Source: Streptomyces sp. NBC_00250
GTDB taxonomy: Bacteria > Actinomycetota > Actinomycetes > Streptomycetales > Streptomycetaceae
Length of the DNA: 64,000 nt
Direction of reading: 5' to 3'
Assembly: GCF_036192275.1 (NCBI RefSeq)
Contig: NZ_CP108088.1
Span: 4,651,501-4,715,500, forward strand
In this document: piece after piece, positions 49,718-58,029 of the stretch
How the letters are laid out: every line of letters starts with the position of its first letter
Position numbering within the stretch: position 1 is the first letter of the stretch
The notes under the pieces: model-generated
What the model was told of the DNA's origin: nothing
Databases searched by the model: none
The model's input: only the letters and a program-made list of their open reading frames with translations
Program-made: the position numbers and the translations under genes

Positions 49718-51628
49718 ATGAGAGTTCGACGAGGAACAACCGGGGGCGTGGTCGCGGGGCTGTTCGCCCTACTGCTCGTACCCGCTCCGGCAGCCGTGGC
49801 GGAGACCACGGAGGATCCCGGCGGGGGCAGCCTCGTCATGGTGCTCGACTCCTCCGGCTCCATGGCCGACCCGGTGGGCGGCGGCGAGGACCCCGGACGT
49901 ACGAGGATGGCGGCGGCCCGTGACGCGGTCGGGACCGTCGTCGACGGCCTCCCCGACGGCCACCCCACCGGACTGCGCGTGTACGGCGCCGACCGGACCA
50001 GTGGCTGCACCGACACCCGGCTCGCGAAGCCGGTCGCCCCGCTCGACAGGGCCGGCCTCAAAGCGGCCGTCGCCGCGCTCACGCCCAGGGGTGACACCCC
50101 CATCGGGCTCTCGCTGAGGAAGGCCGCCGAGGACCTGCCCGAGCCGGCCCCCGGAGCCATCACGACCCGCACGATCCTGCTGATCTCGGACGGCGAGGAC
50201 ACCTGCGGCACTCCGCAGCCCTGCGAGGTCGCGGCGGAGCTCGCCCACCAGGGCATCGGGCTGCGCATCGACACCGTCGGCTTCCAGGTGAAGGGCGAAG
50301 CCCGGGAACAGCTGGAGTGCGTCGCCGAGGCCGGGAACGGCCACTACTACGACGCGCCCGACGCCGACGCGCTCGCCCGACAGCTCCAGCGGGCCGCCCG
50401 CCTCTCCGCGGACGGCTACCGGCTGCGCGGCACCCGGGTGGAGGGGACACCGGCCAGGGACGGCGCCCCGAAGATCGCCCCCGGGCAGTACCTCGACACC
50501 ATCGGACCCGGCGAGCGGCGCTACTACGCGGTCGACCTGGACTCCGCCTCCACCGCGAACTTCGCGGCCACCGCCGTACCCCAACCGGGCGCCGCCGTGG
50601 ACACCGTCGACAAGCTGGCCACCAGCCTCGTCTGGGTCTCCGGCGTCGGCGACGAAGGCAACTGCGCGACGAAGACCGAGATCTTCCACCAGGACGAGGG
50701 CGCGGTCCCGCTGACCTCGGCCGTCTCCCGCATCCCCACCGAGACGCGGTACTCCACCTGCGACAAGGCCGGCCGCTACTGGCTGGCCGTCGAGCGGGAG
50801 AGCAAGCCGGAGTCCGACGCGGCCCGCTGGCCCCTGGAGCTCGTCTTCGGCGTGGAGGAGCCGCTGCCCGCAGGGGCGGTCCCGGCCCAGTCGCAGCCCG
50901 AGTACGGGGCCGGCGGCCCGAAGGCCACCCTGCCCACCGGCGACCCGAAGGACGTCCGGGGCGGCACCGGCTTCAACGATGCCGAGGAGCTCGGCCCGGG
51001 CGTCTGGCGCGACCGGCTGCTGCCCGCCCAGACCCTCTGGTACAAGGTGCCGGTCGGCTGGGGACAGCAGCTCCGCTACGACGTCGACTTCGCCAACGAG
51101 CCGACCGTCAGGGGCCCGGGCTCCCCGGCCATGTCGTACGGCGGCACCGAGGTCTACACCCCGGCCCGGCACCCGGTCGGCATCGGCACCGGGGTCTTCA
51201 CCTCGCAGACCACGTACACCGGGCACCCGGCCTCGCTGCGGATGGGCACGGTCCCGGTCGCCTGGACCAACCGGTACGAGCCCGACCCGAACGTCATCCC
51301 CGTGCACACGCCCGGCGGCCACTACATCGCCGTCACCCTCGGCGCCGACACGGCCAGGCTCGCCCGCAACCCCGAGATCACCGTCGTCCTCCGGATCGCC
51401 GTCCTCGGCGAGGAAAAGGCCGGACCCGAGCACCACGCGCGCGCGATGGACCCCGCGAAGCCGGACGAATCCACCACGCGGGCGGACACCGGAGGTACGG
51501 GCGGGGCAGGATGGACCGGCACCACGGCCGTCGCGGTGGGCGGCGGGGCGCTCGTGCTGCTCGCCGGGGTGCTGATCGCCCTCGGGCGGGCGCGGCGCAG
51601 GGCAGGAACGGACGGGAGAAACGCGTGA
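49718..51628 (+). CDS. secreted VWA-domain protein, membrane-anchored
   Basis: 636 residues. A signal peptide (RRGTTGGVVAGLFALLLVPAPAAVA) precedes a von Willebrand A domain with a full MIDAS: DSSGS (44-48), Thr in GDTPIG and Asp in SDGEDTCG. After about residue 235 a separate beta-rich region follows, in two related parts, with GQYLDTIGPGERRYYAVDL and VPVGWGQQLRYDVDF. A C-terminal TM helix (TAVAVGGGALVLLAGVLIAL) and basic tail anchor it. A cation-dependent adhesive or scaffold role outside the cell is likely. It overlaps the next gene (GTGA), a paralogue of its C-terminal part. Confidence 0.87.
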   Translation: MRVRRGTTGGVVAGLFALLLVPAPAAVAETTEDPGGGSLVMVLDSSGSMADPVGGGEDPGRTRMAAARDAVGTVVDGLPDGHPTGLRVYGADRTSGCTDTRLAKPVAPLDRAGLKAAVAALTPRGDTPIGLSLRKAAEDLPEPAPGAITTRTILLISDGEDTCGTPQPCEVAAELAHQGIGLRIDTVGFQVKGEAREQLECVAEAGNGHYYDAPDADALARQLQRAARLSADGYRLRGTRVEGTPARDGAPKIAPGQYLDTIGPGERRYYAVDLDSASTANFAATAVPQPGAAVDTVDKLATSLVWVSGVGDEGNCATKTEIFHQDEGAVPLTSAVSRIPTETRYSTCDKAGRYWLAVERESKPESDAARWPLELVFGVEEPLPAGAVPAQSQPEYGAGGPKATLPTGDPKDVRGGTGFNDAEELGPGVWRDRLLPAQTLWYKVPVGWGQQLRYDVDFANEPTVRGPGSPAMSYGGTEVYTPARHPVGIGTGVFTSQTTYTGHPASLRMGTVPVAWTNRYEPDPNVIPVHTPGGHYIAVTLGADTARLARNPEITVVLRIAVLGEEKAGPEHHARAMDPAKPDESTTRADTGGTGGAGWTGTTAVAVGGGALVLLAGVLIALGRARRRAGTDGRNA

Positions 51629-52932
51629 GCACGCAGGCCGGGAGGCGGACCGGGATCGGCCGGAGGGCGGGAGCCCTGATCGCGGCGGTCGCCGCGGTGG
51701 GCGCGGTGACGGCACTGCCCGTCCAGGCCCACGCGGCCGAAGGGGCCGAGGGGTCGGCGGTACCGCCGTACGCCTTCGACGGCTCCGCCCAGCGGATCCA
51801 GGGCGCCGCCTCCAGCCTGGACGCGAAGGCCCTGAAGGCCGGGCAGACGTACCGGGACACCCTCAAGAAGGACGGCAAGGTCTACTACCGGGTCGACCTC
51901 GACACGAAGCGGAACGCGTACGTGTCCGTCGTCGCCGTCCCCAAGCCCGGCGGCAAGGTCGAGTACGGCGACGGCTTCAAGGTCAGCATCCAGGACACCA
52001 CCGGAGCCGAGTGCGGCTACCAGGAGGTCGACTTCGGCTCCGGGACCTACACCCGGCCGCTCGCCGCCTACGCCCGCCGGATCATCGACCCGGAGTCCTC
52101 CACCTGCCAGAAGGAGGGCGCCCACTACGTGCTCGTCGAGCGCGAGTCGGCGGCGGTCTCCACCCCGGACGACTGGGAACTGGAACTCCGGCACGTGACC
52201 GAGCCCCTCCTCAAGAAGGCGGGCCCCACCGCGCTCCCCGAGGCCTGGGCGTCGGCCACGCCCGCGCCGCCGGCCGGTGGTCAGCAGAACAGGCAGGGCG
52301 GCGCCGGGTTCCACGACGCCGTCTCGCTGCGGGAGGGCGAGTGGCGGGCCGACATCCGGCCCGGCCAGACGCTCTTCTACCGGGTGCCCGTCGACTGGGG
52401 GCAGCAGCTCTTCGCCAGCGCCGAACTGGGCAGCGGCGCCGAGGGCGACTCCGTGAGCAACGCGCTCAGCCTCTCGCTCGACAACCCGGCCCTCGGCTTC
52501 GTCGACATGAACACGGTCAGCTACGACGGGGAGCCCGCGACGCTGGCACTCGACCCGCAGCGGCCGGTGGCCCACGAGAACCGTCACACCTACGACAACG
52601 CCACCAGTGGCATGCGGTTCGCCGGCTGGTACTACCTGTCGGCCACGCTCAGCCCGGAGGTCGCCAAGGAGTACGGGGACAAGGCGGTGCCGCTGACCCT
52701 TCGGGTCTCCGTGCGGGGCGCCGCGAAGCCGGGGCCCGGGTACGACGGTGACCCCGGGCCGTTCACCGTGACCGCCGACGACAAGGAGGCGGCGGCGAAC
52801 GGCGCCTCCGGGGCGCAGGCGGCGGGAAGCGACTCCCTGCGGGTCGTCGCGGCGGCCGGCATCGGCAGCGGCACGGTGCTGCTGCTGGGGCTCGGCGCAT
52901 GGACGCTGATGGCGCGGCGGCGGGCGGCCTAG
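51625..52932 (+). CDS. secreted membrane-anchored paralogue of the VWA protein's C-terminal region
   Basis: 435 residues from GTG at 51625. A signal peptide (GRRAGALIAAVAAVGAVTALPVQAHA) is followed by repeated features of the upstream protein's non-VWA region: LKAGQTYRDTLKKDGKVYYRVDLD, then GGAGFHDAVSLREGEWRADIRPGQTLFYRVPVDWGQQLF. It has no VWA domain. A C-terminal TM helix (AAAGIGSGTVLLLGLGAWTLM) ends in RRRAA. It is translationally coupled to the VWA gene. The two probably form a surface complex (inference); no known function. Confidence 0.82.
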   Translation: MSTQAGRRTGIGRRAGALIAAVAAVGAVTALPVQAHAAEGAEGSAVPPYAFDGSAQRIQGAASSLDAKALKAGQTYRDTLKKDGKVYYRVDLDTKRNAYVSVVAVPKPGGKVEYGDGFKVSIQDTTGAECGYQEVDFGSGTYTRPLAAYARRIIDPESSTCQKEGAHYVLVERESAAVSTPDDWELELRHVTEPLLKKAGPTALPEAWASATPAPPAGGQQNRQGGAGFHDAVSLREGEWRADIRPGQTLFYRVPVDWGQQLFASAELGSGAEGDSVSNALSLSLDNPALGFVDMNTVSYDGEPATLALDPQRPVAHENRHTYDNATSGMRFAGWYYLSATLSPEVAKEYGDKAVPLTLRVSVRGAAKPGPGYDGDPGPFTVTADDKEAAANGASGAQAAGSDSLRVVAAAGIGSGTVLLLGLGAWTLMARRRAA

Positions 52933-52954
52933 AACTCTCGGTCGGTGGGTCGGC

Positions 52955-54322
52955 TCAGGTCTGGGCGAGGGCCCAGAAGCCGACCGCGAAGCAGACCAGT
53001 GCGAGCAGCAGGACCGGGATCGTCACCTTCGGGGGCGGTCCCGGTCGGCGTACGGGGCCGGGGGCGTCCGCCGGGGCGGACACGGGGGCGGTGTGCTGCC
53101 CGGGAACCTGAACGGGGTGAGCGGTGTATGGATGAGTAGGGGCTTGTCCGTACGGCACCGCCGCGGTGGGGGTCTGTTCGAAGGAGGGGGTCGGATGCGT
53201 GACCGGCGGGGGCAGGTGGAAGCTGCCCGTCTCGGAGGCCGCGGGCACCGGCGCGGCAGCCGGGACCGGGGCGGCGAGCGGGACGGTGCCCGGGGTGACC
53301 GGATGCTGGGGCTGGTAGTGCGGCTGTGGGGGCTGCTGCCAGGGCGGTACGGGCGTGGGGGCGGGCGTCGGTACGGAATCGGGTGCGGCGGCCGTGGCGG
53401 GGTCGCCGGCGAAGCCGGTGGGGGCAGCGGGGCCGGCGGGTCCCGCGGGGCCCTCGGGGCCGAAGCCGGACGGCAGGGGCCCGAGTTGGTCGAAGATCTC
53501 GACCGGCTCCTCGTCGGGACGCGGCTCGGGCAGCATGTCGACGGCGGCGGTCAGCGCCTTGCGCGCGCCCGTGGCCGTCCGGAAACGGGCCTGCGGGTCG
53601 GGCTGGAGCAGTCCGGCGAGCACCTGCCACAGGGGTTCCGGGATGCCCTCGGGGGCGCCGGGAGTGCCGTGCGTGAGGAAGTGCTCGACCAGGGCCTGCG
53701 AGTCCGGCTTGCGGCCCTGGAGCAGATAGAGGGCGACCAGGCCGACGGCGAAGAGGTCGGCCGTGAAGTCCGGCTCGGCGCCCAGGAGCTGCTCGGGCGC
53801 GAAGTACCCGGGCGTGCCCACGACGTAGTTGGTCTCGGTGAGACGCGGCTCACCCTTGCGCATGGAGATGCCGAAGTCGGACAGCCGGAGATGCGGCCGC
53901 CCGGTGCCGGTGACGTCCATGAGGATGTTCGCGGGCTTGATGTCACGGTGCACGACCCCCTCGGCGTGCACCGTGGCCAGTCCCGAGAGCAGCTGGTCGA
54001 GCAGGACGCAGACGAACCGGGGCGGCAGCGGGCCGTAGTCCCCTATGACATGGGCCAGAGAGCCGCCGGCGACCAGGTCCATGGTGAACAGGACCTTGTC
54101 GTCGTCGGCGGCCCAGCTGGCCGGCGCGAGGACGTGTGGATGGTCGATCCGCAGCGCCTGCTCGCGGACGAAGCGGAGCAGCGTGTGCGCGTCGCTCTGC
54201 AGAAGCACCTTGGCCGCCACATAGCGGCGGCGGCGGTGGTCCCAGGCACGCCATACCGCGCCCGCCCCGCCCCGGCCGATCGGGTCGACCAGCTCGTACC
54301 GACCAGCGAAGATCTCACCCAT
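52955..54322 (-). CDS. membrane-tethered serine/threonine protein kinase
   Basis: 455 residues. The Hanks-type kinase (about 8-265) is complete: glycine loop IGRGGAGAVW (15-24), Lys38 in VAAKVL, catalytic VVHRDIKPANIL (Asp127), DFG at 149-151, and GTPGYFAPEQ. A Pro-rich, low-complexity linker of about 170 residues leads to one TM helix at the extreme C-terminus (TIPVLLLALVCFAVGFWAL) with almost nothing outside. It therefore lacks an extracellular PASTA-type sensor. It lies 59 bp after the XRE regulator gene on the same strand, so that regulator is a likely substrate. Confidence 0.93.
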   Translation of the reverse strand: MGEIFAGRYELVDPIGRGGAGAVWRAWDHRRRRYVAAKVLLQSDAHTLLRFVREQALRIDHPHVLAPASWAADDDKVLFTMDLVAGGSLAHVIGDYGPLPPRFVCVLLDQLLSGLATVHAEGVVHRDIKPANILMDVTGTGRPHLRLSDFGISMRKGEPRLTETNYVVGTPGYFAPEQLLGAEPDFTADLFAVGLVALYLLQGRKPDSQALVEHFLTHGTPGAPEGIPEPLWQVLAGLLQPDPQARFRTATGARKALTAAVDMLPEPRPDEEPVEIFDQLGPLPSGFGPEGPAGPAGPAAPTGFAGDPATAAAPDSVPTPAPTPVPPWQQPPQPHYQPQHPVTPGTVPLAAPVPAAAPVPAASETGSFHLPPPVTHPTPSFEQTPTAAVPYGQAPTHPYTAHPVQVPGQHTAPVSAPADAPGPVRRPGPPPKVTIPVLLLALVCFAVGFWALAQT

Positions 54323-54381
54323 CGTGCTGCGTCCGCTCCCCGTTGCTTCGTCTCAAGCCTGCCGGCCGGCTGCCGACCGCG

Positions 54382-54930
54382 TCAGTTCTGGTGCGACTCG
54401 TAGTGGGCGACCGCGTCCGCGGTGCGCCCGGCGCCGTACACCCGGAGGAACTCTGCCAGTTCCGGGTGGGCCGGGGCGAGGGAGTCGGCGGCGTCGATGA
54501 TGTCGCCCGCCGCGGCTACGGAGCGCAGCAGCGACTGGATCTCGCGGACCACCCGGCGGACGGTCGGAGCGCCGGACCCGGTGGTCGACTGGCCCGAGCT
54601 GGTGAGGACGGAGCCGCCCTGCGACTTCTTGACCTCGTCCATCCGGTCGGTGGCCTCGGCGGCGCTGACACTGCCGTCGGCGACCTGCACGGCGAGCTCC
54701 TGGAGTGCCTGGACACGCTGGACGACGGCCGGGTTCCCGATCTTGGCCCGCTGGCCGCTCATCAGCTGGGACAGCATGGGCGCGGACAGTCCGAGCACGG
54801 CCGCGAGCCTGGCCTGATTGAGCCCGAGATCGTCGATCAGCCGACGGAAGAGCGCCCCCAGCGGCTCTCCGTACCAACTGCGCTGAAGCTCTCTGGCTCT
54901 CGCCGTGGCTTCCTGCTGCGCTGCGTCCAT
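54382..54930 (-). CDS. XRE-type helix-turn-helix regulator paired with the kinase
   Basis: 182 residues from ATG at 54930 (GGGGAGAAG upstream). The helix-turn-helix is in DDLGLNQARLAAVLGLSAPMLSQLMSGQR (about 33-60). A middle helical segment and a C-terminal helical domain with ELAEFLRVYGAGRTADAV follow, with Ser/Thr-rich residues between that could be phosphorylated. It is transcribed with the kinase. Its targets are unknown. Confidence 0.85.
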   Translation of the reverse strand: MDAAQQEATARARELQRSWYGEPLGALFRRLIDDLGLNQARLAAVLGLSAPMLSQLMSGQRAKIGNPAVVQRVQALQELAVQVADGSVSAAEATDRMDEVKKSQGGSVLTSSGQSTTGSGAPTVRRVVREIQSLLRSVAAAGDIIDAADSLAPAHPELAEFLRVYGAGRTADAVAHYESHQN

Positions 54931-55058
54931 TTCTTCTCCCCATCCCTCGGTTCGCCACTGCGAACCTCGATCAGCATCTTACGGAGAGTGGTCGCCGACC
55001 GGGAGTCCCAATCCTTTTGCCGGACATGGGGGGTGACCCGGTACGCTGTCTTCGTTCC

Positions 55059-55131
55059 GGGGCCTTAGCTCAGTTGGTAGAGCGCTGTCTTTGCATGGCA
55101 GATGTCAGGGGTTCGACTCCCCTAGGCTCCA
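55059..55131 (+). tRNA. tRNA-Ala (UGC)
   Basis: 73 nt. Acceptor GGGGCCT/AGGCTCC contains the G3-U70 wobble that identifies tRNA-Ala. The anticodon stem CTGTC/GGCAG encloses TTTGCAT (anticodon TGC). The T loop is GTTCGACTC. Discriminator A; CCA not encoded. Confidence 0.97.
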
Positions 55132-55135
55132 CGAG

Positions 55136-55181
55136 AAACACCCCCTCCGAACTGCGGAAACGCAGGTCAGAGGGGGTGTTT
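55136..55181 (+). terminator. terminator after tRNA-Ala
   Basis: The outer stem AAACACCCCCTC (55136-55147) pairs with GAGGGGGTGTTT (55170-55181), with an inner CTGCG-GAAA-CGCAG hairpin, then TTCATG. It can also end the lipoprotein pseudogene from the other side. Confidence 0.88.
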
Positions 55182-55210
55182 TCATGAGGTGGGGCGGGCG
55201 GCGGCCGGGA

Positions 55211-55753
55211 TCAGCGGTCCGGGTTCTTGCCTGCCGCGACCTCCTTGACGCGGGCGACCTGGATGTCCGCCGCGTACTTCAGGTTCCTGGGGTCCGTCTC
55301 GGACGAGTAGATGTGCGACACGACCGAGCCGATGCGCAGGTAGACGTGGGCGGAGGACCCGTTCGTGAGCGCCTCGGTCTCGTCGGCCTCTGAGTCCACG
55401 GTCAGCGGCTTCGTCGGGCGGCCGTCCTTCACGGCCTCCCCGCTCTTCTTCTTCGCCATGCTCTTGGCCGCCGCGCCCGCCTCCGCCGCGGAGCCGGAGG
55501 AGAACTCGATGCGTGTACATCCCCGTCGCGTCGATCCAGGTCTCGGACGCCTTCGTGTCCGCCGTTCCCGGCTGCTTCTCCGCGGGGGCCGAGCCCGTGG
55601 GCTTCGCGCTTCCCGCCGCAGGGCCGTCCCCCTCTTCGCAGCCGCTCAGCGCGAGCACCAAGTTCGCGCGATACCGGCGCGATGCAGGGGGCGGTTGAGG
55701 GGGCCCGATCCGGCGGTCCGGAAGGACCGCTGCTCCGGACGGGTGGTGTTCAT
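55211..55753 (-). pseudogene. lipoprotein gene with two frameshifts
   Basis: Three minus-strand frames must be joined for one protein. Frame A gives MNTTRPEQRSF to LHRAGIART, frame B gives LVLALSGCEEGDGPAAG to DATGMYTHR with a good lipobox (LSGC), and frame C gives EFSSGSAAEAG to the end KEVAAGKNPDR. The joints lie near 55663 and 55513, each repaired by a one-base insertion. Together they make a typical Streptomyces lipoprotein of about 180 residues. It is either inactivated or the sequence has two indel errors. The frame C part alone is 82 residues from an internal ATG. Confidence 0.6.
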
Positions 55754-55878
55754 CGGAAGAACTGCGCGGCAGCGGCGACGTTCCGTGGAAATCGGGCGCG
55801 CATCCACATCATGAGGAAAGTACGTAAAGCGCGCAAACCGAAATGAACCATTCGAGAACGTCACGAAAGTGAGGGGCC

Positions 55879-56265
55879 ATGGCCACCGCCAAGGTCAAGC
55901 AGTTCTGGACCGCCTTCATCTCCGTCCTCTTCGCCCTGCTCGCCTCCGTCGGCCTGGCGGGCACCGCCGCCGCGACCGGGCAGCCCGCCGTTCAGCAGCC
56001 CGAGGAGCCGGTCGGCCCCGCCGCCGCCACGGCCCCCGTCGCCGGGGAGCGGGCCGCCCTCGCGTCCGTACCGGCACAGAGGGCACACCGGTGGCCGCTC
56101 GTCGGGGACCGCTCCCTGCCGCCCACCATCAAGCAGCGCATCGCCGCCGAGGCCCACGGGTCCTCTCCCGCCGCCCGGCACCGCTCCACGGCCGGCGCGA
56201 ACGCCGCGGCCGAGAACGACGAGCCGGCCGCGCTGACGGAGCTGGCGCTCGCCGCAGCGGCGTAG
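55879..56265 (+). CDS. small secreted or membrane-anchored protein
   Basis: 128 residues. An N-terminal signal or anchor (KVKQFWTAFISVLFALLASVGLAGTAAA) is followed by a polar, Ala/Pro-rich, probably disordered sequence with one short conserved-looking segment, VGDRSLPPTIKQRIAAEAHG. GAGGGGCC precedes the ATG. No enzyme motif. It is followed by the repeat tract. Function unknown. Confidence 0.7.
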   Translation: MATAKVKQFWTAFISVLFALLASVGLAGTAAATGQPAVQQPEEPVGPAAATAPVAGERAALASVPAQRAHRWPLVGDRSLPPTIKQRIAAEAHGSSPAARHRSTAGANAAAENDEPAALTELALAAAA

Positions 56266-56289
56266 GGCGCGGAGAGACGATCACGCATG

Positions 56290-56590
56290 CTCCCCGCACC
56301 TCGCACCTCCTCGCAGCATCTGCCTCGTGGAACCTGCCTCGCAGGACCTGCCTCCTCGCAGAACCCGCTCCGTAGAACCTGCCTCCCAGGACCTGCCTCG
56401 CAGAACCCGCTCCGTGGAACCTGCTCCGTAGAACCTCGGCAGACCCCAGCGGGACCCCAGCAGAACCTCAGCAGGGCCCGGCAGGACCTCAGCAGAGCCC
56501 GGCAGGACCCCGGCAGAACTCCAGAAGTACCCGGCAGTGCCCGGCAGTACCTCAGAAGTACCTGGCAGTACCCAGAGCAGTACCCGGTCG
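56290..56590. repeat. degenerate helically phased repeat tract between convergent genes
   Basis: The 326-bp spacer 56266-56591 is filled by about 25 imperfect units. The first half has ~14-bp units (AACCTGCCTCGCAG, AACCCGCTCCGTAG types). The second half has alternating 10- and 11-bp units such as ACCTCAGCAGG, GCCCGGCAGG, ACCCGGCAGT and ACCTCAGAAGT, average about 10.5 bp. Most units have ACC or CCC then CAG. There are no conserved spacers, so it is not CRISPR. It lies between the small secreted protein gene and DUF5324, which are convergent. Confidence 0.75.
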
Positions 56591-56591
56591 G

Positions 56592-57305
56592 TCAGCGGCG
56601 TTCGTCGCGTTCGGCGGCCTCTTCGGCTGCGGCCGCGGCTTCGGCCTCGTTCTCCTTGGCCTCCACCTCCGGGTCGAGGGAAGTCCCACTGTCGTCGACG
56701 GACGTCAGCATGGTCTCCTCCTCGTCCACCTCGGTGGGAGCGGGCGGTTCGACCAGCCAGTCGGGATTGGCCTGCTTGTCCCACCACCTCCAGGCGACGT
56801 AGGCGCCGGCGACGAGAACGCCCAGGACCACAAGGCCCTTGGCGAGATGTCCGGCCCTGGTTCGCCGCTCGTGCCTCTTCACGATCTTCTCGATGTCCCT
56901 CGGTGTCACCTGACCGCGCAGCGCGGCCCAGGCGGCAGTGGAACGCGACCCGGCCTCCTCAAGGACGGGACCGGTCGCGGCGACCGCGTGCTCGACACGC
57001 GGGACGGTGTAGTCGGCCGCCTGACGGCAGGCCTGGCGGGTCTTGACCGCCGCACGTTGTGCGGCCGCGTCGACCCGCGGCGGTACATGCGGTGCGACAT
57101 GCGAGTCGTACTGTGCACGAGCCTGCGCCCGGGCCTGTTGAGCGGCCTTCGAGACCTTCGGCGCGATCACCGCACGCGCCTCCTGTGCGTAGTGCGCGGC
57201 CTGGTCCTTGGCCGTGCCGGCGTACGGCGCCACCACTTCCGCGGCGTGCAGGACGCTCTCCTTCGCCGAATCTGACGCGGCGCGCACGCTGTCCATGCGG
57301 GTCAC
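56592..57305 (-). CDS. DUF5324 family membrane protein
   Basis: 237 residues from GTG at 57305 (GGAGGAATCCC upstream). A long helical N-terminal part (MDSVRAASDSAKESVLHAAE, AQQARAQARAQYDSHVAPHV) looks like an amphipathic or coiled-coil apolipoprotein-like region. One TM helix (LAKGLVVLGVLVAGAYVAWR, about 155-175) and an acidic tail follow. The family is restricted to actinobacteria and sits next to the cyclophilin gene in Streptomyces. Function unknown. Confidence 0.85.
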   Translation of the reverse strand: MTRMDSVRAASDSAKESVLHAAEVVAPYAGTAKDQAAHYAQEARAVIAPKVSKAAQQARAQARAQYDSHVAPHVPPRVDAAAQRAAVKTRQACRQAADYTVPRVEHAVAATGPVLEEAGSRSTAAWAALRGQVTPRDIEKIVKRHERRTRAGHLAKGLVVLGVLVAGAYVAWRWWDKQANPDWLVEPPAPTEVDEEETMLTSVDDSGTSLDPEVEAKENEAEAAAAAEEAAERDERR

Positions 57306-57479
57306 GGGATTCCTCCTCCTCGGTGGCGACGATGTCGGTTTTTCACCTTTCCATCCTTTTCGGAATCATGCCCCCCGGAGCAAAGTCCGGCATGTGGGGC
57401 GGGCATCCGGGGCATGCGAGGATCGGACACGCCAGAGCAGACGTGACATGACGCGACATGACGTGGACGGAAGGCGACC

Positions 57480-58007
57480 GTGGCCGAGCAGTTGTACGCG
57501 ATCCTCAAGACCAGCCTGGGTGACATCGAGGTGCGGCTGATGCCGTTCCACGCCCCGAAGACGGTCAGGAACTTCGTCGAGCTCGCCGGCGGTGAGCGCG
57601 AGTGGACGCACCCCGCGACCGGCAAGGTCTCCTCGGACCCGCTCTACGACGGCACGGTCTTCCACCGGGTCATCAAGGGCTTCATGATCCAGGCCGGTGA
57701 CCCGCTGGGGAACGGCACGGGCGGTCCCGGCTACGAGTTCGCCGACGAGTTCCACCCGGAGCTCTTCTTCGACCGCCCCTACCTGCTGGCCATGGCCAAC
57801 GCCGGTCCGGGCACCAACGGCTCGCAGTTCTTCGTCACCGTGGGCGCCGCGACCTGGCTGAACCGCAAGCACACGATCTTCGGTGAGGTCGCGGACAAGG
57901 AGAGCCGGAAGGTCGTGGACGCGATCGCGGCCACCGCGACCGACCCGCACACCGAGCGACCGCTCCAGGACGTGGTCATCGAGTCCGTGGTGATCGAGAA
58001 GCGCTGA
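57480..58007 (+). CDS. ppiA: peptidyl-prolyl cis-trans isomerase (cyclophilin)
   Basis: 175 residues from GTG at 57480. The cyclophilin signatures are YDGTVFHRVIKGFMIQAGDP (catalytic Arg/Phe) and MANAGPGTNGSQFFVTV with HTIFGEV. A short GGEREWTHPATGKVSSDP insertion precedes the active strand. There is no signal peptide, so it is cytoplasmic. It assists folding at prolyl bonds. 22 bp separate it from the rhomboid gene, so they are likely co-transcribed. Confidence 0.95.
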   Translation: MAEQLYAILKTSLGDIEVRLMPFHAPKTVRNFVELAGGEREWTHPATGKVSSDPLYDGTVFHRVIKGFMIQAGDPLGNGTGGPGYEFADEFHPELFFDRPYLLAMANAGPGTNGSQFFVTVGAATWLNRKHTIFGEVADKESRKVVDAIAATATDPHTERPLQDVVIESVVIEKR

Positions 58008-58029
58008 GGCGGAAGGGACGGCACCTCCT

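Noticed and set aside
56290..56590. CRISPR array
   Set aside because: Units are 10-17 bp, degenerate and contiguous with no unique spacers, and no cas genes are near.
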